NCBI RefSeq assembly: GCF_900564145.1
Contig: NZ_UOOB01000001.1
Location: 1,676,754-1,740,753 of the forward strand
DNA from: Comamonas sp. lk
GTDB lineage: Bacteria; Pseudomonadota; Gammaproteobacteria; Burkholderiales; Burkholderiaceae_C
DNA length: 64,000 bases
Direction of reading: 5' to 3'
Below are positions 35,285-43,963 of this stretch, piece by piece (the stretch's first letter is position 1; the number at the start of each line of letters is the position of its first letter). The notes under the pieces are model-generated. The model worked only from the letters and a program-made list of their open reading frames with translations. It made no database searches and was not told the DNA's origin. Both the position numbers and the translations under genes were made by a program.

Positions 35285-37756
35285 TCACAGTTTGGGGTTG
35301 ACGGAGGATTGAGGTTCGGGCTGCAGGGCGCGGCCGCCGCCGTGCACGGCGTTGGCGTTGCTTGCGGGCTTGGGCTGCTTGCGCAGCTTGGCCGCGCGGG
35401 CCTTGGCTTCAGCGGTTTGCACATTGAGCCAGCAGGCCATGGCAGGCAATAGGAAGATGGCACCCAGCATGTTCACCAGGAACATGAAGGCCAGCAAGAT
35501 ACCCATATCCGCCTGGAACTTGAGCGAAGAGAATGCCCAGGTACCCACACCAATGGACATGGTCAGCGCCGTGAAGATGGCGGCATTACCGCGCTGGCGC
35601 ATGGCTTCATAGAAGGCTTCGCGCAGCGTGATGTCGCGCTCGCGCAAGGCATGCTGCATGCTCTCGAACAGGTAAATGCCGTAGTCCACGCCCACGCCCA
35701 CGCCCAGTGCCACCACGGGCAGGGTAGGCACCTTCAGGCCAATGCCCAGCAAAGCCATCAGTGCGTTGCACAGAATGGAAACCAGGGCCAGGGGTACGAC
35801 GATGCACAGCACGGCGCGCCAGCTGCGGAAGGTGAGCCAGCACAGCAAGGTGATGGCACCGAAGATGGAGCCCAGCATCTGCACTTCGGCGTGTTCCACC
35901 GCTTCATTGGTGGCAAAGGCCACACCGGCATTGCCGCCGGCCAGCTGGAACTTCACGTTAGGCGTCTTGTCGGCGGCGATGAAGTTGCGAGCTTCGTTGA
36001 CCACATGGGTCAGCGTGGAGCCTTCGTGGTCCTTGAGGAAGACCTGCAGATTGATGACCTTGCAGCCTTCCGTGTTCAGGCCCAGATCGGGCGACAAGGC
36101 CTTGGTACCCGAGCGCAGTGCGGCTTCCGTACGTTGAAGTGCTGCCCAGCGGGGGTTGCCTTCGTTGTTGCCGGAGGCGGCGATCTTGGCCAGACCGGAA
36201 GCGGTGGACACCGACTGCACGCCATCGACACGGCTCATGCGCGCTTCAAAGCGTTCCACGGCATTCATCACCTCCCAGTTCAGGCAGGCCTCGTCCAGAT
36301 TGGAGGTCTCCACAAACACTGACAGCACGTCCATGCCTATGGAGTAATTGCCGATGATGTTCTGGTTGTCGAGGTTGTAGCGCGAATCGGCACGCAGCTC
36401 GGGTGCGCCCGTGCCCACATCGCCGGTGCGCAGATCGCGGGAGATATAGGTGCCCACGGCGAGGAACGCCATGGAGATCGCCAGCGTGATCAGGGCCGGG
36501 CGTGGCTCGGCCAGAGCGGACAGTGCCCACCAGCGGCTGTTGCGGCCGTTGGCATCCGAGCTGGGGGCTGCCATGGCGCTTTTTTCCAGACGGATATTGG
36601 CCAGCACGGCAGGCAGAAACACCTTGTTGGTGATGATCATCAGCAGCACGCCCAGGCAGGCGGTCAGGCCCAGCTCGTGCACGATGGGAATGTCGATCAG
36701 CATGATGACCATAAAGCCCAGGGCATTGGTCAGCAGGGCCAGCGTGCCGGGAATGGCCAGCTTGCGAATGGCGTTCTCAGCCGCCAGCTTGGCGCTCAGG
36801 CCGGCACGAATGTCATGCTTCCAGGCGCCTGTCATCTGCACCGCGTGCGAGACGCCAATGGAGAAGATCAGAAACGGCACCAGGATGGACATGGGGTCGA
36901 TGCCGTAGCCCGCCAGGGGCAGCAGGCCCAGCAGCCAGATCACGGGCAGCAAGGCCACCAGCAGGCCCACTACGGTGAGGTTGGTGGAGCGGGTATACAG
37001 GCGCAGCAAGATGGCGGTGATCACGAAGGCGATGGCAAAGAAAGTCATCACCGTCATCAGACCGTCCATCACATCGCCCAGAACCTTGGAAAAACCGATG
37101 ATGTGGATTTCGACGTTCTGCTTCTCGAACTTCTGGCGAATCTCTTCCAGGCGCTGGGCCACCTTGTGGTAGTCCAGCTTCTCGCCCGTCTTGGGATCCA
37201 CTTCCAGCAGATCGGCGCGCACCATGGCCGATTTGAGATCGTTGCTGACCAGCGAGCCGATCTGGCCCGACTTGGCCACGTTGGAGCGCACCTGGGCCAG
37301 GCCTTGCTCATTGGCTTCGAAGCGCGATGGAATCAGCACTTCGCCCACATAGCCGTCTTCGGTGATTTCGATGTATCTCACGTTGGGTGTGAACAGCGAA
37401 TACACCTGGCCGCGGTTCACGCCGGGGGTGAAGAAGACTTCGTCGGTCACGCCGCGCAGCGTTTCCAGGAACTCCTTGTTGTAGATATCGCCGTTGCCCT
37501 TCCACTGAACGCTGACCAGAATCCGGTTGGCGCCCGAGAAAGTGGCCGAGTGCTTGAGAAATGCCGCCATATAGTCATGGCGCAGCGGAATCAGCTTGTT
37601 GAAGCCGGGGTCCAGGTGGGTGCGCATGGCGGACGCGGCCAGCAGGCCGGTGGCAATCAGCGTGAGCACGACGATGGTCTTGCTCCAGGAGATCAACCCG
37701 CGGGCGATGGCGGCAATCATTTTTTCCAGCCGCGAGATGGGTTCGGTCAATGTCAT
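35285..37756 (-). CDS. RND/MMPL superfamily transporter
   Basis: 823 aa with two repeats of six membrane helices and large periplasmic loops (residues about 45-215 and 430-600). GIDPMSILVPFLIFSIGVSHAVQM and VVALGVGVGVDYGIYLFESM are the helix-4 type motifs of the family, the latter with the GVDYG element. It ends in a basic cytoplasmic tail. Such exporters, together with Ycf48-like, DUF1302 and DUF1329 proteins, are typical of steroid and hydrocarbon degraders and probably move hydrophobic molecules. Its ATG overlaps the Ycf48-like stop (ATGA). Confidence 0.85.
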   Translation of the reverse strand: MTLTEPISRLEKMIAAIARGLISWSKTIVVLTLIATGLLAASAMRTHLDPGFNKLIPLRHDYMAAFLKHSATFSGANRILVSVQWKGNGDIYNKEFLETLRGVTDEVFFTPGVNRGQVYSLFTPNVRYIEITEDGYVGEVLIPSRFEANEQGLAQVRSNVAKSGQIGSLVSNDLKSAMVRADLLEVDPKTGEKLDYHKVAQRLEEIRQKFEKQNVEIHIIGFSKVLGDVMDGLMTVMTFFAIAFVITAILLRLYTRSTNLTVVGLLVALLPVIWLLGLLPLAGYGIDPMSILVPFLIFSIGVSHAVQMTGAWKHDIRAGLSAKLAAENAIRKLAIPGTLALLTNALGFMVIMLIDIPIVHELGLTACLGVLLMIITNKVFLPAVLANIRLEKSAMAAPSSDANGRNSRWWALSALAEPRPALITLAISMAFLAVGTYISRDLRTGDVGTGAPELRADSRYNLDNQNIIGNYSIGMDVLSVFVETSNLDEACLNWEVMNAVERFEARMSRVDGVQSVSTASGLAKIAASGNNEGNPRWAALQRTEAALRSGTKALSPDLGLNTEGCKVINLQVFLKDHEGSTLTHVVNEARNFIAADKTPNVKFQLAGGNAGVAFATNEAVEHAEVQMLGSIFGAITLLCWLTFRSWRAVLCIVVPLALVSILCNALMALLGIGLKVPTLPVVALGVGVGVDYGIYLFESMQHALRERDITLREAFYEAMRQRGNAAIFTALTMSIGVGTWAFSSLKFQADMGILLAFMFLVNMLGAIFLLPAMACWLNVQTAEAKARAAKLRKQPKPASNANAVHGGGRALQPEPQSSVNPKL

Positions 37757-38751
37757 TGCGTGGCTCCTTGGCCGGTGGCGGCTGGCGCTTGCGCAGCCGG
37801 CGGGAATGGTTGCAGCCCGGCAGCGCTGGAGATCCAGCCCTTGTCCTGGTTGAACAGGGCGATATCGGTGAGCGTGGCCCGGCCCTTGGCTTTTTGCAGC
37901 TCAAAAGTCTTGCCGCCGTCCTTGCTGATGCCCAGCATGCCGCCCTGGCCTACCAGCACGATGTTGGAATCCTTGTCCAGCGTGTGACCAAAGAAGGACA
38001 CGGGGGCGGGAACGCTGGAGCGGGTCCATGGCGCACCGGCCTCGGCCTGCAGAAAGACGTTGCCGCGCATGCCGTAAACCAGCCAGCCGCCGTTGTGCGT
38101 GGGCATGGCGTTGTAGAACGAGCCCTTGTAGAAGGCCGGCTCGGTCTGCCAGCTTTCACCGGCATCCTTGGACTGGAGCACCAGGCCGCGTTCGCCCACG
38201 ATCAGCCAGTTCTTGCCGTCGTCAGAACTGGCAATGCGGTTCATGTGCTTGTCCTCCACCTCGGCGGGCAGAGTCAGGGCTTGCCAGGTCTGGCCGTTGT
38301 CCTTGGAAACCAGGGCGCGACCGAAGGCCCCCACCGTGATCCAGTCGCCCGATGGCAGGCGGGCAATCGACATCAGCGGCTCGCCGTTTTCCTTGGAGAA
38401 AGCCATTTCCTCCCAGGAGCTTCCGCCATCCTTGGTGCGCAGAATCCAGCCTTCATGCCCCACTGCGAAGCCGGTCTTCTTGTCAGGCGCAAACGCCATG
38501 TTGACCAGCAGGGCCTGCCGGTCCTGGTTCAGCTTGGCTGCCTGCCAGTGGGCACCCCGGTCGTCGGTGTAGAGGATCTCGCCCATGGCACCGGCGGCCA
38601 CCAGGCGGTCGCCGGCCATGGCCAGGGTGTTGAACTGGGTGTGTTCGGCACCAGCGTGGTGGGGGCCAAGGGCGGCGGGGTTCGGGGGGAAAGCAAGAGC
38701 AGAGGCAAATGCCACCAATGCTGCTGCTCCTATGCCTACGGCTGTTTTCAC
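37753..38751 (-). CDS. Ycf48/BNR-repeat exported protein
   Basis: 332 aa. A signal peptide (KTAVGIGAAALVAFASALA) is followed by repeated blades ending in Asp box motifs such as YTDDRGAHWQAA, TKDGGSSWEEM, SKDNGQTWQAL, SKDAGESWQTE and SKDGGKTFEL, the S/T-x-D-x-G-x-x-W pattern of BNR/Ycf48-like beta-propellers. Probably a periplasmic partner of the RND transporter encoded next. The start is GTG at 38751 with AAGGAGACAAC upstream. Operator O7 points toward it. Confidence 0.82.
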   Translation of the reverse strand: MKTAVGIGAAALVAFASALAFPPNPAALGPHHAGAEHTQFNTLAMAGDRLVAAGAMGEILYTDDRGAHWQAAKLNQDRQALLVNMAFAPDKKTGFAVGHEGWILRTKDGGSSWEEMAFSKENGEPLMSIARLPSGDWITVGAFGRALVSKDNGQTWQALTLPAEVEDKHMNRIASSDDGKNWLIVGERGLVLQSKDAGESWQTEPAFYKGSFYNAMPTHNGGWLVYGMRGNVFLQAEAGAPWTRSSVPAPVSFFGHTLDKDSNIVLVGQGGMLGISKDGGKTFELQKAKGRATLTDIALFNQDKGWISSAAGLQPFPPAAQAPAATGQGATQ

Positions 38752-38835
38752 GTTGTCTCCTTCATCAGTCTTTTACGGGCCCATGCGCGAGCCCTCAATA
38801 CCTAGGCGGGAGATTGTTGTTTCGAGGGTTTTGGA

Positions 38836-38857
38836 ACATCGTCCGAATGGACGTTTG
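38836..38857 (-). promoter_or_regulatory. Steroid-regulon operator O7
   Basis: Plus strand ACATCGTC-CGAATG-GACGTTTG. Read on the minus strand the strong half faces the Ycf48-RND operon, 85 bp from its start. Confidence 0.65.
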
Positions 38858-38890
38858 CCAGGATGGCCAAGGGTATGTCCGGAGCCGATT

Positions 38891-38912
38891 TCTTAGTCTG
38901 CACAGACGATGG
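38891..38912 (+). promoter_or_regulatory. Steroid-regulon operator O8
   Basis: TCTTAGTC-TGCACA-GACGATGG; strong half faces the aldolase gene at 38969. It forms a back-to-back pair with O7, 55 bp apart centre to centre. Confidence 0.65.
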
Positions 38913-38968
38913 TTGGCAGCCGCTTCGTTCTCACAATGAAGTCATACTTGCTTAGAAAAGGAAGACAT

Positions 38969-40183
38969 ATGGGTTTGCAAGGAAAAGCGGCGCTGGTTGG
39001 CGCTGCGCAATACAAGCCTGAGAAGTACGCGACGGCTCCACGCATGTTCCATCTGGAACAGGTTGCGGATCTGACGCTGCAGGCTCTCGATGACGCGGGC
39101 ATGGAATTGTCCGAGGTGGACGGTCTGATTACCAGCGGCCCGCACTTTCATGAAGCCAACAGCTTTGTGCCCGCCATGGCCGGTGAGTACCTGGGGGTGC
39201 GCCTGAATTTCGCCGAGGTGGTGGATTTGGGTGGCGCCAGCTCGGTGGCCATGGTCTGGCGTGCTGCGGCGGCAATTGAGCTGGGACTTTGCAACACGGT
39301 GGCCTGCGTGCTGCCGTCGCGCATGGCGCCCATTTCCGAGCATGACGACCACATCAAGGAAGTGATGAAGGCCAGCCGTTTTGGCGGTCACAGCACACGC
39401 TTTGGTGCACCCGAAGCGGAAATGGATCTGCCCTACGGCCACATGGCCCAGAACACGGGTTACGCCATGATCGCCCAGCGCTATGGCGCGATTTACGGCT
39501 ACGACCCGGCAGCGCTGGCCCGCATCAGCGTGGATCAGCGTTTCAATGCCTGCCACAACCCCAACGCCATGTTCTACGGTCAACCCATCACGGTGGATGA
39601 TGTGCTGAACTCGCGCATGGTGGCCGATCCGCTGCACGTGCTTGAAATCGTGCTGCCTGCCGCCGGCGGCGGCGCCATGATCGTCACCCGCGCCGACCGT
39701 GCCAAGAGCACGCGGAACCGGCCGGTCAGCATCATTGGCTGCGGCGAGCATGTCAGCAGCAAGTCGCCCACCTATATGGCCGATATGTTGCAGACGCCGA
39801 TCGGCCCCGCCTCGGCCAAGGCTTTCGAGATGTCGGGTCTCAAGCCTTCGGATATGCACATGGCGCAGATCTATGACTGCTACACCATCACGGTGATGCT
39901 GACGCTGGAAGACGCGGGCTTTTGCGAAAAAGGCAAGGGCATGGAGTTTCTGCGCAACAACGACTTCACCTTCAAGGGCAACTTCCCCATGAACACCCAT
40001 GGCGGCCAGCTGAGCTTTGGCCAGTCGGGCACGGCGGGCGGCATGTCGCAGGTGATTGAAGCCATTCACCAGATTCAGGGCCGTGCCGGCGAGCGTCAGC
40101 TGGCCCGCAACGATCTGGCCTATGTGTCCGGTACCGGTGGCGTGATGAGCGAGCAGGGCGCCTTGATCCTGCGGGGAGCATAA
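38969..40183 (+). CDS. Thiolase-fold protein, second side-chain aldolase candidate
   Basis: 404 aa SCP-x thiolase-like protein. GKAALVGAAQYKPEKYA near the start, NFAEVVDLGGASSVAMVWRAA at the nucleophile region (no Cys where thiolases hold it), HMAQIYDCYTI, and MNTHGGQLSFGQSGTAGG near the end. Lack of the thiolase Cys and a DUF35 partner gene 3 bp downstream suggest a retro-aldolase rather than a thiolase. It differs clearly from the Ltp2-like protein at 20728, so the two probably act on different side-chain lengths. The ATG at 38969 follows AAGGAAGAC; an upstream ATG-like extension is unlikely. Confidence 0.78.
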   Translation: MGLQGKAALVGAAQYKPEKYATAPRMFHLEQVADLTLQALDDAGMELSEVDGLITSGPHFHEANSFVPAMAGEYLGVRLNFAEVVDLGGASSVAMVWRAAAAIELGLCNTVACVLPSRMAPISEHDDHIKEVMKASRFGGHSTRFGAPEAEMDLPYGHMAQNTGYAMIAQRYGAIYGYDPAALARISVDQRFNACHNPNAMFYGQPITVDDVLNSRMVADPLHVLEIVLPAAGGGAMIVTRADRAKSTRNRPVSIIGCGEHVSSKSPTYMADMLQTPIGPASAKAFEMSGLKPSDMHMAQIYDCYTITVMLTLEDAGFCEKGKGMEFLRNNDFTFKGNFPMNTHGGQLSFGQSGTAGGMSQVIEAIHQIQGRAGERQLARNDLAYVSGTGGVMSEQGALILRGA

Positions 40184-40186
40184 GAA

Positions 40187-41128
40187 ATGGCCTGGAACAA
40201 ACCTCTGCCCCATCCCACGGAAATTTCGGCTCCGTACTGGGAAGGCCTCAAGGCCCACGAAGTGCGCATTCAGCAATGCGATCGTGGACACTCACTGTTT
40301 TTCCCTCGAACCCATTGCCCCACTTGCGGATTGCGCTCCTTGAAGTGGAGCAAGGTATCGGGCGAAGGCAAGCTCTACAGCTTCACCATTGCCCGTATTC
40401 CGACCATGCCGGAGTTCACCGACGAGATGCCCCAGGCTCTGGCGGTGGTGGAGCTGGCCGAAGGCGTGCGCATCAACACCACCATGGTCGGTGTGGAGCC
40501 TGAGGCGCTCAAGATCGGCATGGATGTGCGTCCGGTGTTTGATGATCGCCCCGGCGAAGTCACGCTGCTGCGTTTTACCGACAAGGCTGGGAATCACCCT
40601 TCGGTGATCAAGGCCGAGGCCGAAGAAGCACCTGCCGCCTCAGTGGTGCCCGATACGGCCGTCAAGCGCAAGATCTCGGTCAAGGACATCGAGGCGATGA
40701 AAGCGCTGGTGTCCGAGGAGTACAGCCCCTGGTCCAATGAGTTCACTGTGAGCCAGGAAGTCATCAATGACTTTGCCAAGCTCTCCGGTGACGATTACTG
40801 GATCCACACCGATCCGGCCCAGGCCAGGGAAAAAAGTCCTTTTGGCACCACGATTGCCCATGGCGCGCTGGTGCAGGTGCTGGCCAGCCAGCTCAAGATT
40901 CCGCTGGACTACGAGGTCGTTGACTTCAACAACATGGTCAATTACGGCTCGGACCGTCTGCGCTTTCCCAGCCCGGTTCCCTCGGGTTGCAAGATTCGCG
41001 GCCGCGCACGCATCAAGTCCGTGGAGCAGGTCAAGAGCGGCGTGCAGGCCACGATGGAGTTGAACATCCATGTGGTGGGCCAGGACCGGCCTGCAGTCAT
41101 CAATGATCTGGTGATTCTCTACATGTAA
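40187..41128 (+). CDS. DUF35-MaoC fusion (domain order reversed relative to ChsH2)
   Basis: 313 aa. Residues about 1-135 are a DUF35/OB-fold domain with the zinc-ribbon-like CDRGH...CPTC (one position His-like rather than Cys). After a linker (about 140-165) a hot-dog domain follows with LSGDDYWIHTDPAQA and TTIAHGAL, the catalytic Asp/His signature of active MaoC-type (R)-hydratases. So one chain carries both the aldolase-binding module and an active hydratase, whereas the first locus splits these over two genes. Begins 3 bp after the aldolase gene. Probable role: hydration and aldolytic cleavage of a steroid side chain. Confidence 0.8.
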   Translation: MAWNKPLPHPTEISAPYWEGLKAHEVRIQQCDRGHSLFFPRTHCPTCGLRSLKWSKVSGEGKLYSFTIARIPTMPEFTDEMPQALAVVELAEGVRINTTMVGVEPEALKIGMDVRPVFDDRPGEVTLLRFTDKAGNHPSVIKAEAEEAPAASVVPDTAVKRKISVKDIEAMKALVSEEYSPWSNEFTVSQEVINDFAKLSGDDYWIHTDPAQAREKSPFGTTIAHGALVQVLASQLKIPLDYEVVDFNNMVNYGSDRLRFPSPVPSGCKIRGRARIKSVEQVKSGVQATMELNIHVVGQDRPAVINDLVILYM

Positions 41129-41148
41129 TTGGCGATAAAAGGACTGCC

Positions 41149-42327
41149 ATGGGTGCGACCCTGAAATCTCGAAATGTGGTCGTGCTCATGTTGGCGGCCA
41201 GTCTGGCCTCCACCATCGGCGGTCTGCCATTCAACACCTTGCCTGTGCTGCTGGGCAGCCTGGCAGATAGTTTTTCCCTGCCACCCGAGCAGGTGGGGCT
41301 GCTGGGCTCGATCTGCTTTGGCGGCTATCTGCTGGGTACGCTGGGTGCGCCGATCTGGATGAATCGGCTCAACTGGCGCTGGCTGACGGTGGTTGGAGCC
41401 ATGGGCACGGCGCTGTGCTTTGCGCTCAGTGCCATGGTGCAGGCCTTGCCGCTGCTGTATGTGAGCTGGGCCTGCATAGGCTTTTTCGCCTCCACCATGA
41501 CGTGTCTGGGCATGCGTGTGCTCTCGGACCTGCCGAACAAGGAGCGGGCTTTTGGCGTGCGCCAGGGGGTGGAGCTGTCGGTGACGGCGGCCGTGCTGTT
41601 TGCCTTGCCGCCGCTGGTGATTGCCCGCTTTCATTACGCGGGCGCGGCCTGGGCTTTGGCGGCCTTGATTTTGCTTCTGGGGCTCTCCGCCTTCTGGGTG
41701 CCTGGCGGTGCGCAAGCCCGTTTGATTTCCGCAACCGATGCGTTGGCCAGTCAGCCGCAGCGCATGCCTGTGACAGCCTGGTGGGCGCTGGCAGTGCTGT
41801 GGCTGTTCCTGGTCGGAAATATCGGTCTGTGGGCTTTTCTGGAGCGCATAGGTGTCCATCTTTCCGTCAGCGCCACCGACATGGGCGTGGTCTTTGCCGT
41901 GCTCAAGCTGCTGGGCAGCGTGGCGGCTTTCTTCATTGCCGGCGTGGGCGCACGCTGGTCTCTGGCGCGGGGGCTGAGCTTGGCCTTGCTGGGGCTGATG
42001 GCCGGGCTGGGCCTGCTGGCATCGGCAACGGGCTTTGGTTTTTATGCGGCAGGTGCCTGGTTGTGGGAGTTCGCCTTTACCTGCGGCTGCGTGCTGCAGA
42101 CCGCGCATATTGCGCGCACCGACCCATCGGGCCGGGCCATCATGCTGGTGCCCGGTGCCTTTGCGCTGGCTTCCATGGTGGGGCCTGGCGTGGCGGGCAA
42201 GCTCATGGGCGCGCAGGGGCTGGAGCCCGTGCTGTGGTTTGCTCTGGCCTCAAGCGTCGTGCCCGTGCTCAATCTGCTGTGGAGCAAGAAATCAGGCTCA
42301 AATCGGCCTCTGGTGCATGCAGGATAA
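41149..42327 (+). CDS. MFS transporter
   Basis: 392 aa with about 12 hydrophobic helices. The N-terminal half has MLAASLASTIGGLPFNTLPVL, then a short loop with NRLNWRW, and CLGMRVLSDLPNKERAFGVRQG in the middle. It is not closely similar to the two spinster-like transporters at 2.2 and 7 kb. Co-transcribed with the aldolase and DUF35-MaoC genes. Substrate unknown; location suggests a steroid intermediate or a side-chain product. Confidence 0.75.
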   Translation: MGATLKSRNVVVLMLAASLASTIGGLPFNTLPVLLGSLADSFSLPPEQVGLLGSICFGGYLLGTLGAPIWMNRLNWRWLTVVGAMGTALCFALSAMVQALPLLYVSWACIGFFASTMTCLGMRVLSDLPNKERAFGVRQGVELSVTAAVLFALPPLVIARFHYAGAAWALAALILLLGLSAFWVPGGAQARLISATDALASQPQRMPVTAWWALAVLWLFLVGNIGLWAFLERIGVHLSVSATDMGVVFAVLKLLGSVAAFFIAGVGARWSLARGLSLALLGLMAGLGLLASATGFGFYAAGAWLWEFAFTCGCVLQTAHIARTDPSGRAIMLVPGAFALASMVGPGVAGKLMGAQGLEPVLWFALASSVVPVLNLLWSKKSGSNRPLVHAG

Positions 42328-42450
42328 GCGTTAGTAGCTACTGATTTGATAGTTTTCTTGCGTTTCACACCTGTATCGAGCACAGCTGCTTTGCGCGCCG
42401 TTGCTGCGCTGCTGGAGCGCCATCCTGGGGTTGCGCCCTAGGTAAATACC

Positions 42451-42472
42451 TGCTCATCAAAACGGACGATGT
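42451..42472 (+). promoter_or_regulatory. Steroid-regulon operator O9
   Basis: TGCTCATC-AAAACG-GACGATGT; one perfect half plus a weaker left half, 98 bp upstream of the small gene at 42570 and pointing toward it. Confidence 0.6.
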
Positions 42473-42569
42473 CGGGCTTTGGGTGCTGGCCATACTGCAG
42501 GCAAAGAGGGCTTGAGAACGCCAGTCGCTTCTCAAGCCTGCACGGCGCAGCACAGCACAGGAGACGACG

Positions 42570-42773
42570 ATGAAAAAGCCTTTTCGCCCTATGAATGGTG
42601 TCCGGCTTGTACTGCTGGGGACGGCAGCGCTGGCGCTGTATCTGCCTGCCATGAATCTGCAGCAGGACAAGGCTGCCGCTGCGCAGGGAGCTGCGCAAGT
42701 CAAGCTGCCTGCCGGCATCAGCCTGGCCAGTGCACAGACTTCCTGGCACGCCGTTTTTGCATCGCGCTATTGA
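42570..42773 (+). CDS. Small exported or membrane peptide
   Basis: 67 aa, no family recognised. MKKPFRPMNGVRLVLLGTAALALYLPAM is a positively charged start followed by a hydrophobic stretch (residues about 11-28), a signal anchor or signal peptide; the rest is small and Ala-rich with aromatic residues at the end (WHAVFASRY). A strong AGGAGACGACG ribosome binding site precedes the ATG, and operator O9 sits upstream, which argues for a real, regulated gene. It forms a single-gene unit between the MFS gene and the convergent tes operon. Possible roles include an accessory subunit for a transporter, but this is not supported by sequence. Confidence 0.62.
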   Translation: MKKPFRPMNGVRLVLLGTAALALYLPAMNLQQDKAAAAQGAAQVKLPAGISLASAQTSWHAVFASRY

Positions 42774-42830
42774 GGTTTCGGACAGGTCGCCGGGCCGGTC
42801 CCGACTCTGCTTTGCCTCGCACCTGGCCAT

Positions 42831-42871
42831 AAAAAAAGGTTCGGAGGCCGCCCCAAGCAGCCTCCGAACCT
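42831..42871 (-). terminator. Rho-independent terminator of the tesA2-D-E-F-G operon
   Basis: On the minus strand AGGTTCGGAGGC pairs with GCCTCCGAACCT and is followed by seven T. It lies 41 bp after tesG. Confidence 0.9.
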
Positions 42872-42911
42872 CTGAATACCCAATGGCAATGGAGAACTCG
42901 AGAAAAACGGC

Positions 42912-43949
42912 TTAAGCCGCGACAGCCTCCTTGCGCTGGCGCACCAGGGTCAGAGCCGTGTCTTCAATCATGTCTTCCTGGCCGCCCACCATGCCGCGAC
43001 GGCCCAGCTCCAGCAGCAGCTCACGTGCGGGAATGCCGTACTTGGCTTCGGCACGTTTGGCAAACAGCAGGAAGCTTCCGTACACGCCGGCGTAACCCAG
43101 GGTCAGTGCGTCGCGGTCGATGCGGATGGGGAAGTCCATCAAGGGTACGACCAGGTCTTCGGCCACGTCTTGAATCTTGAACACGTCCACACCGGTTTCA
43201 ATGCCCATGCGTGCGCACACGGCGATCAGCACTTCCATGGGGGTGTTGCCCGCGCCAGCGCCCAAGCCTGCGGCAGCCGCGTCAATGCGGTTGGCGCCGA
43301 CTTCGATGGCAGCCAGTGAGTTGGCAATGCCCATGGCCATGTTGTGATGGCCGTGGAAGCCCAGCTCAGTCTCGTTGTTCAGTGCTTGGCGCACAGCACC
43401 CAAACGCTCTTTCACATCGTCGGGCAGCATGTAGCCGGCCGAGTCGGTGATGTAGATGCAGTTGGCGCCGTAGCTTTCCATCAGCTTGGCTTGCTTGACC
43501 AGGCCTTCGGCGCTGTTCATGTGGGCCATCATCAAAAAGCCGACGGTGTCCATGCCCAGCTTGCGGGCGAAGGAGATGTGCTGCTCAGAGACATCGGCCT
43601 CGGTGCAGTGGGTGGCCACGCGGATGGTGGAGACGCCCAGTTCGTGGGCCATCTTCAGGTGGTCGACGGTACCAATACCGGGCAGCAGCAAGGCGGAAAC
43701 CTTGGCCTGCTTCATCAGTGGAATGACGGCCGACAGGTATTCCTCGTCCGTGTGCGAGGGGAAGCCGTAGTTGACCGAGCTGCCGCCCAGGCCGTCGCCG
43801 TGGGTGACTTCGATCAGGGGCACGCCTGCGGCGTCCAGACCGGTGGCCACAGCCTTCATTTGCTCCAGCGAGATGAGGTGGCGCTTGGGGTGCATGCCGT
43901 CACGCAGAGTCATGTCGTGAACGGTGATTTTTTTGCCTTTGAGGGACAT
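42912..43949 (-). CDS. tesG: 4-Hydroxy-2-oxoacid aldolase
   Basis: 345 aa DRE-TIM metallolyase. Arg16, Asp17 and His20 ([10 protein letters not shown]) match the catalytic set of BphI/Dmp[14 protein letters not shown] carries the metal-binding histidines. In testosterone degradation it cleaves 4-hydroxy-2-oxohexanoate into pyruvate and propanal. It pairs with TesF, with which homologues form a channelling complex; the genes are separated by 14 bp. Last gene of the minus-strand operon. Confidence 0.93.
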   Translation of the reverse strand: MSLKGKKITVHDMTLRDGMHPKRHLISLEQMKAVATGLDAAGVPLIEVTHGDGLGGSSVNYGFPSHTDEEYLSAVIPLMKQAKVSALLLPGIGTVDHLKMAHELGVSTIRVATHCTEADVSEQHISFARKLGMDTVGFLMMAHMNSAEGLVKQAKLMESYGANCIYITDSAGYMLPDDVKERLGAVRQALNNETELGFHGHHNMAMGIANSLAAIEVGANRIDAAAAGLGAGAGNTPMEVLIAVCARMGIETGVDVFKIQDVAEDLVVPLMDFPIRIDRDALTLGYAGVYGSFLLFAKRAEAKYGIPARELLLELGRRGMVGGQEDMIEDTALTLVRQRKEAVAA

Positions 43950-43963
43950 GTGTTTCTCCTAGA

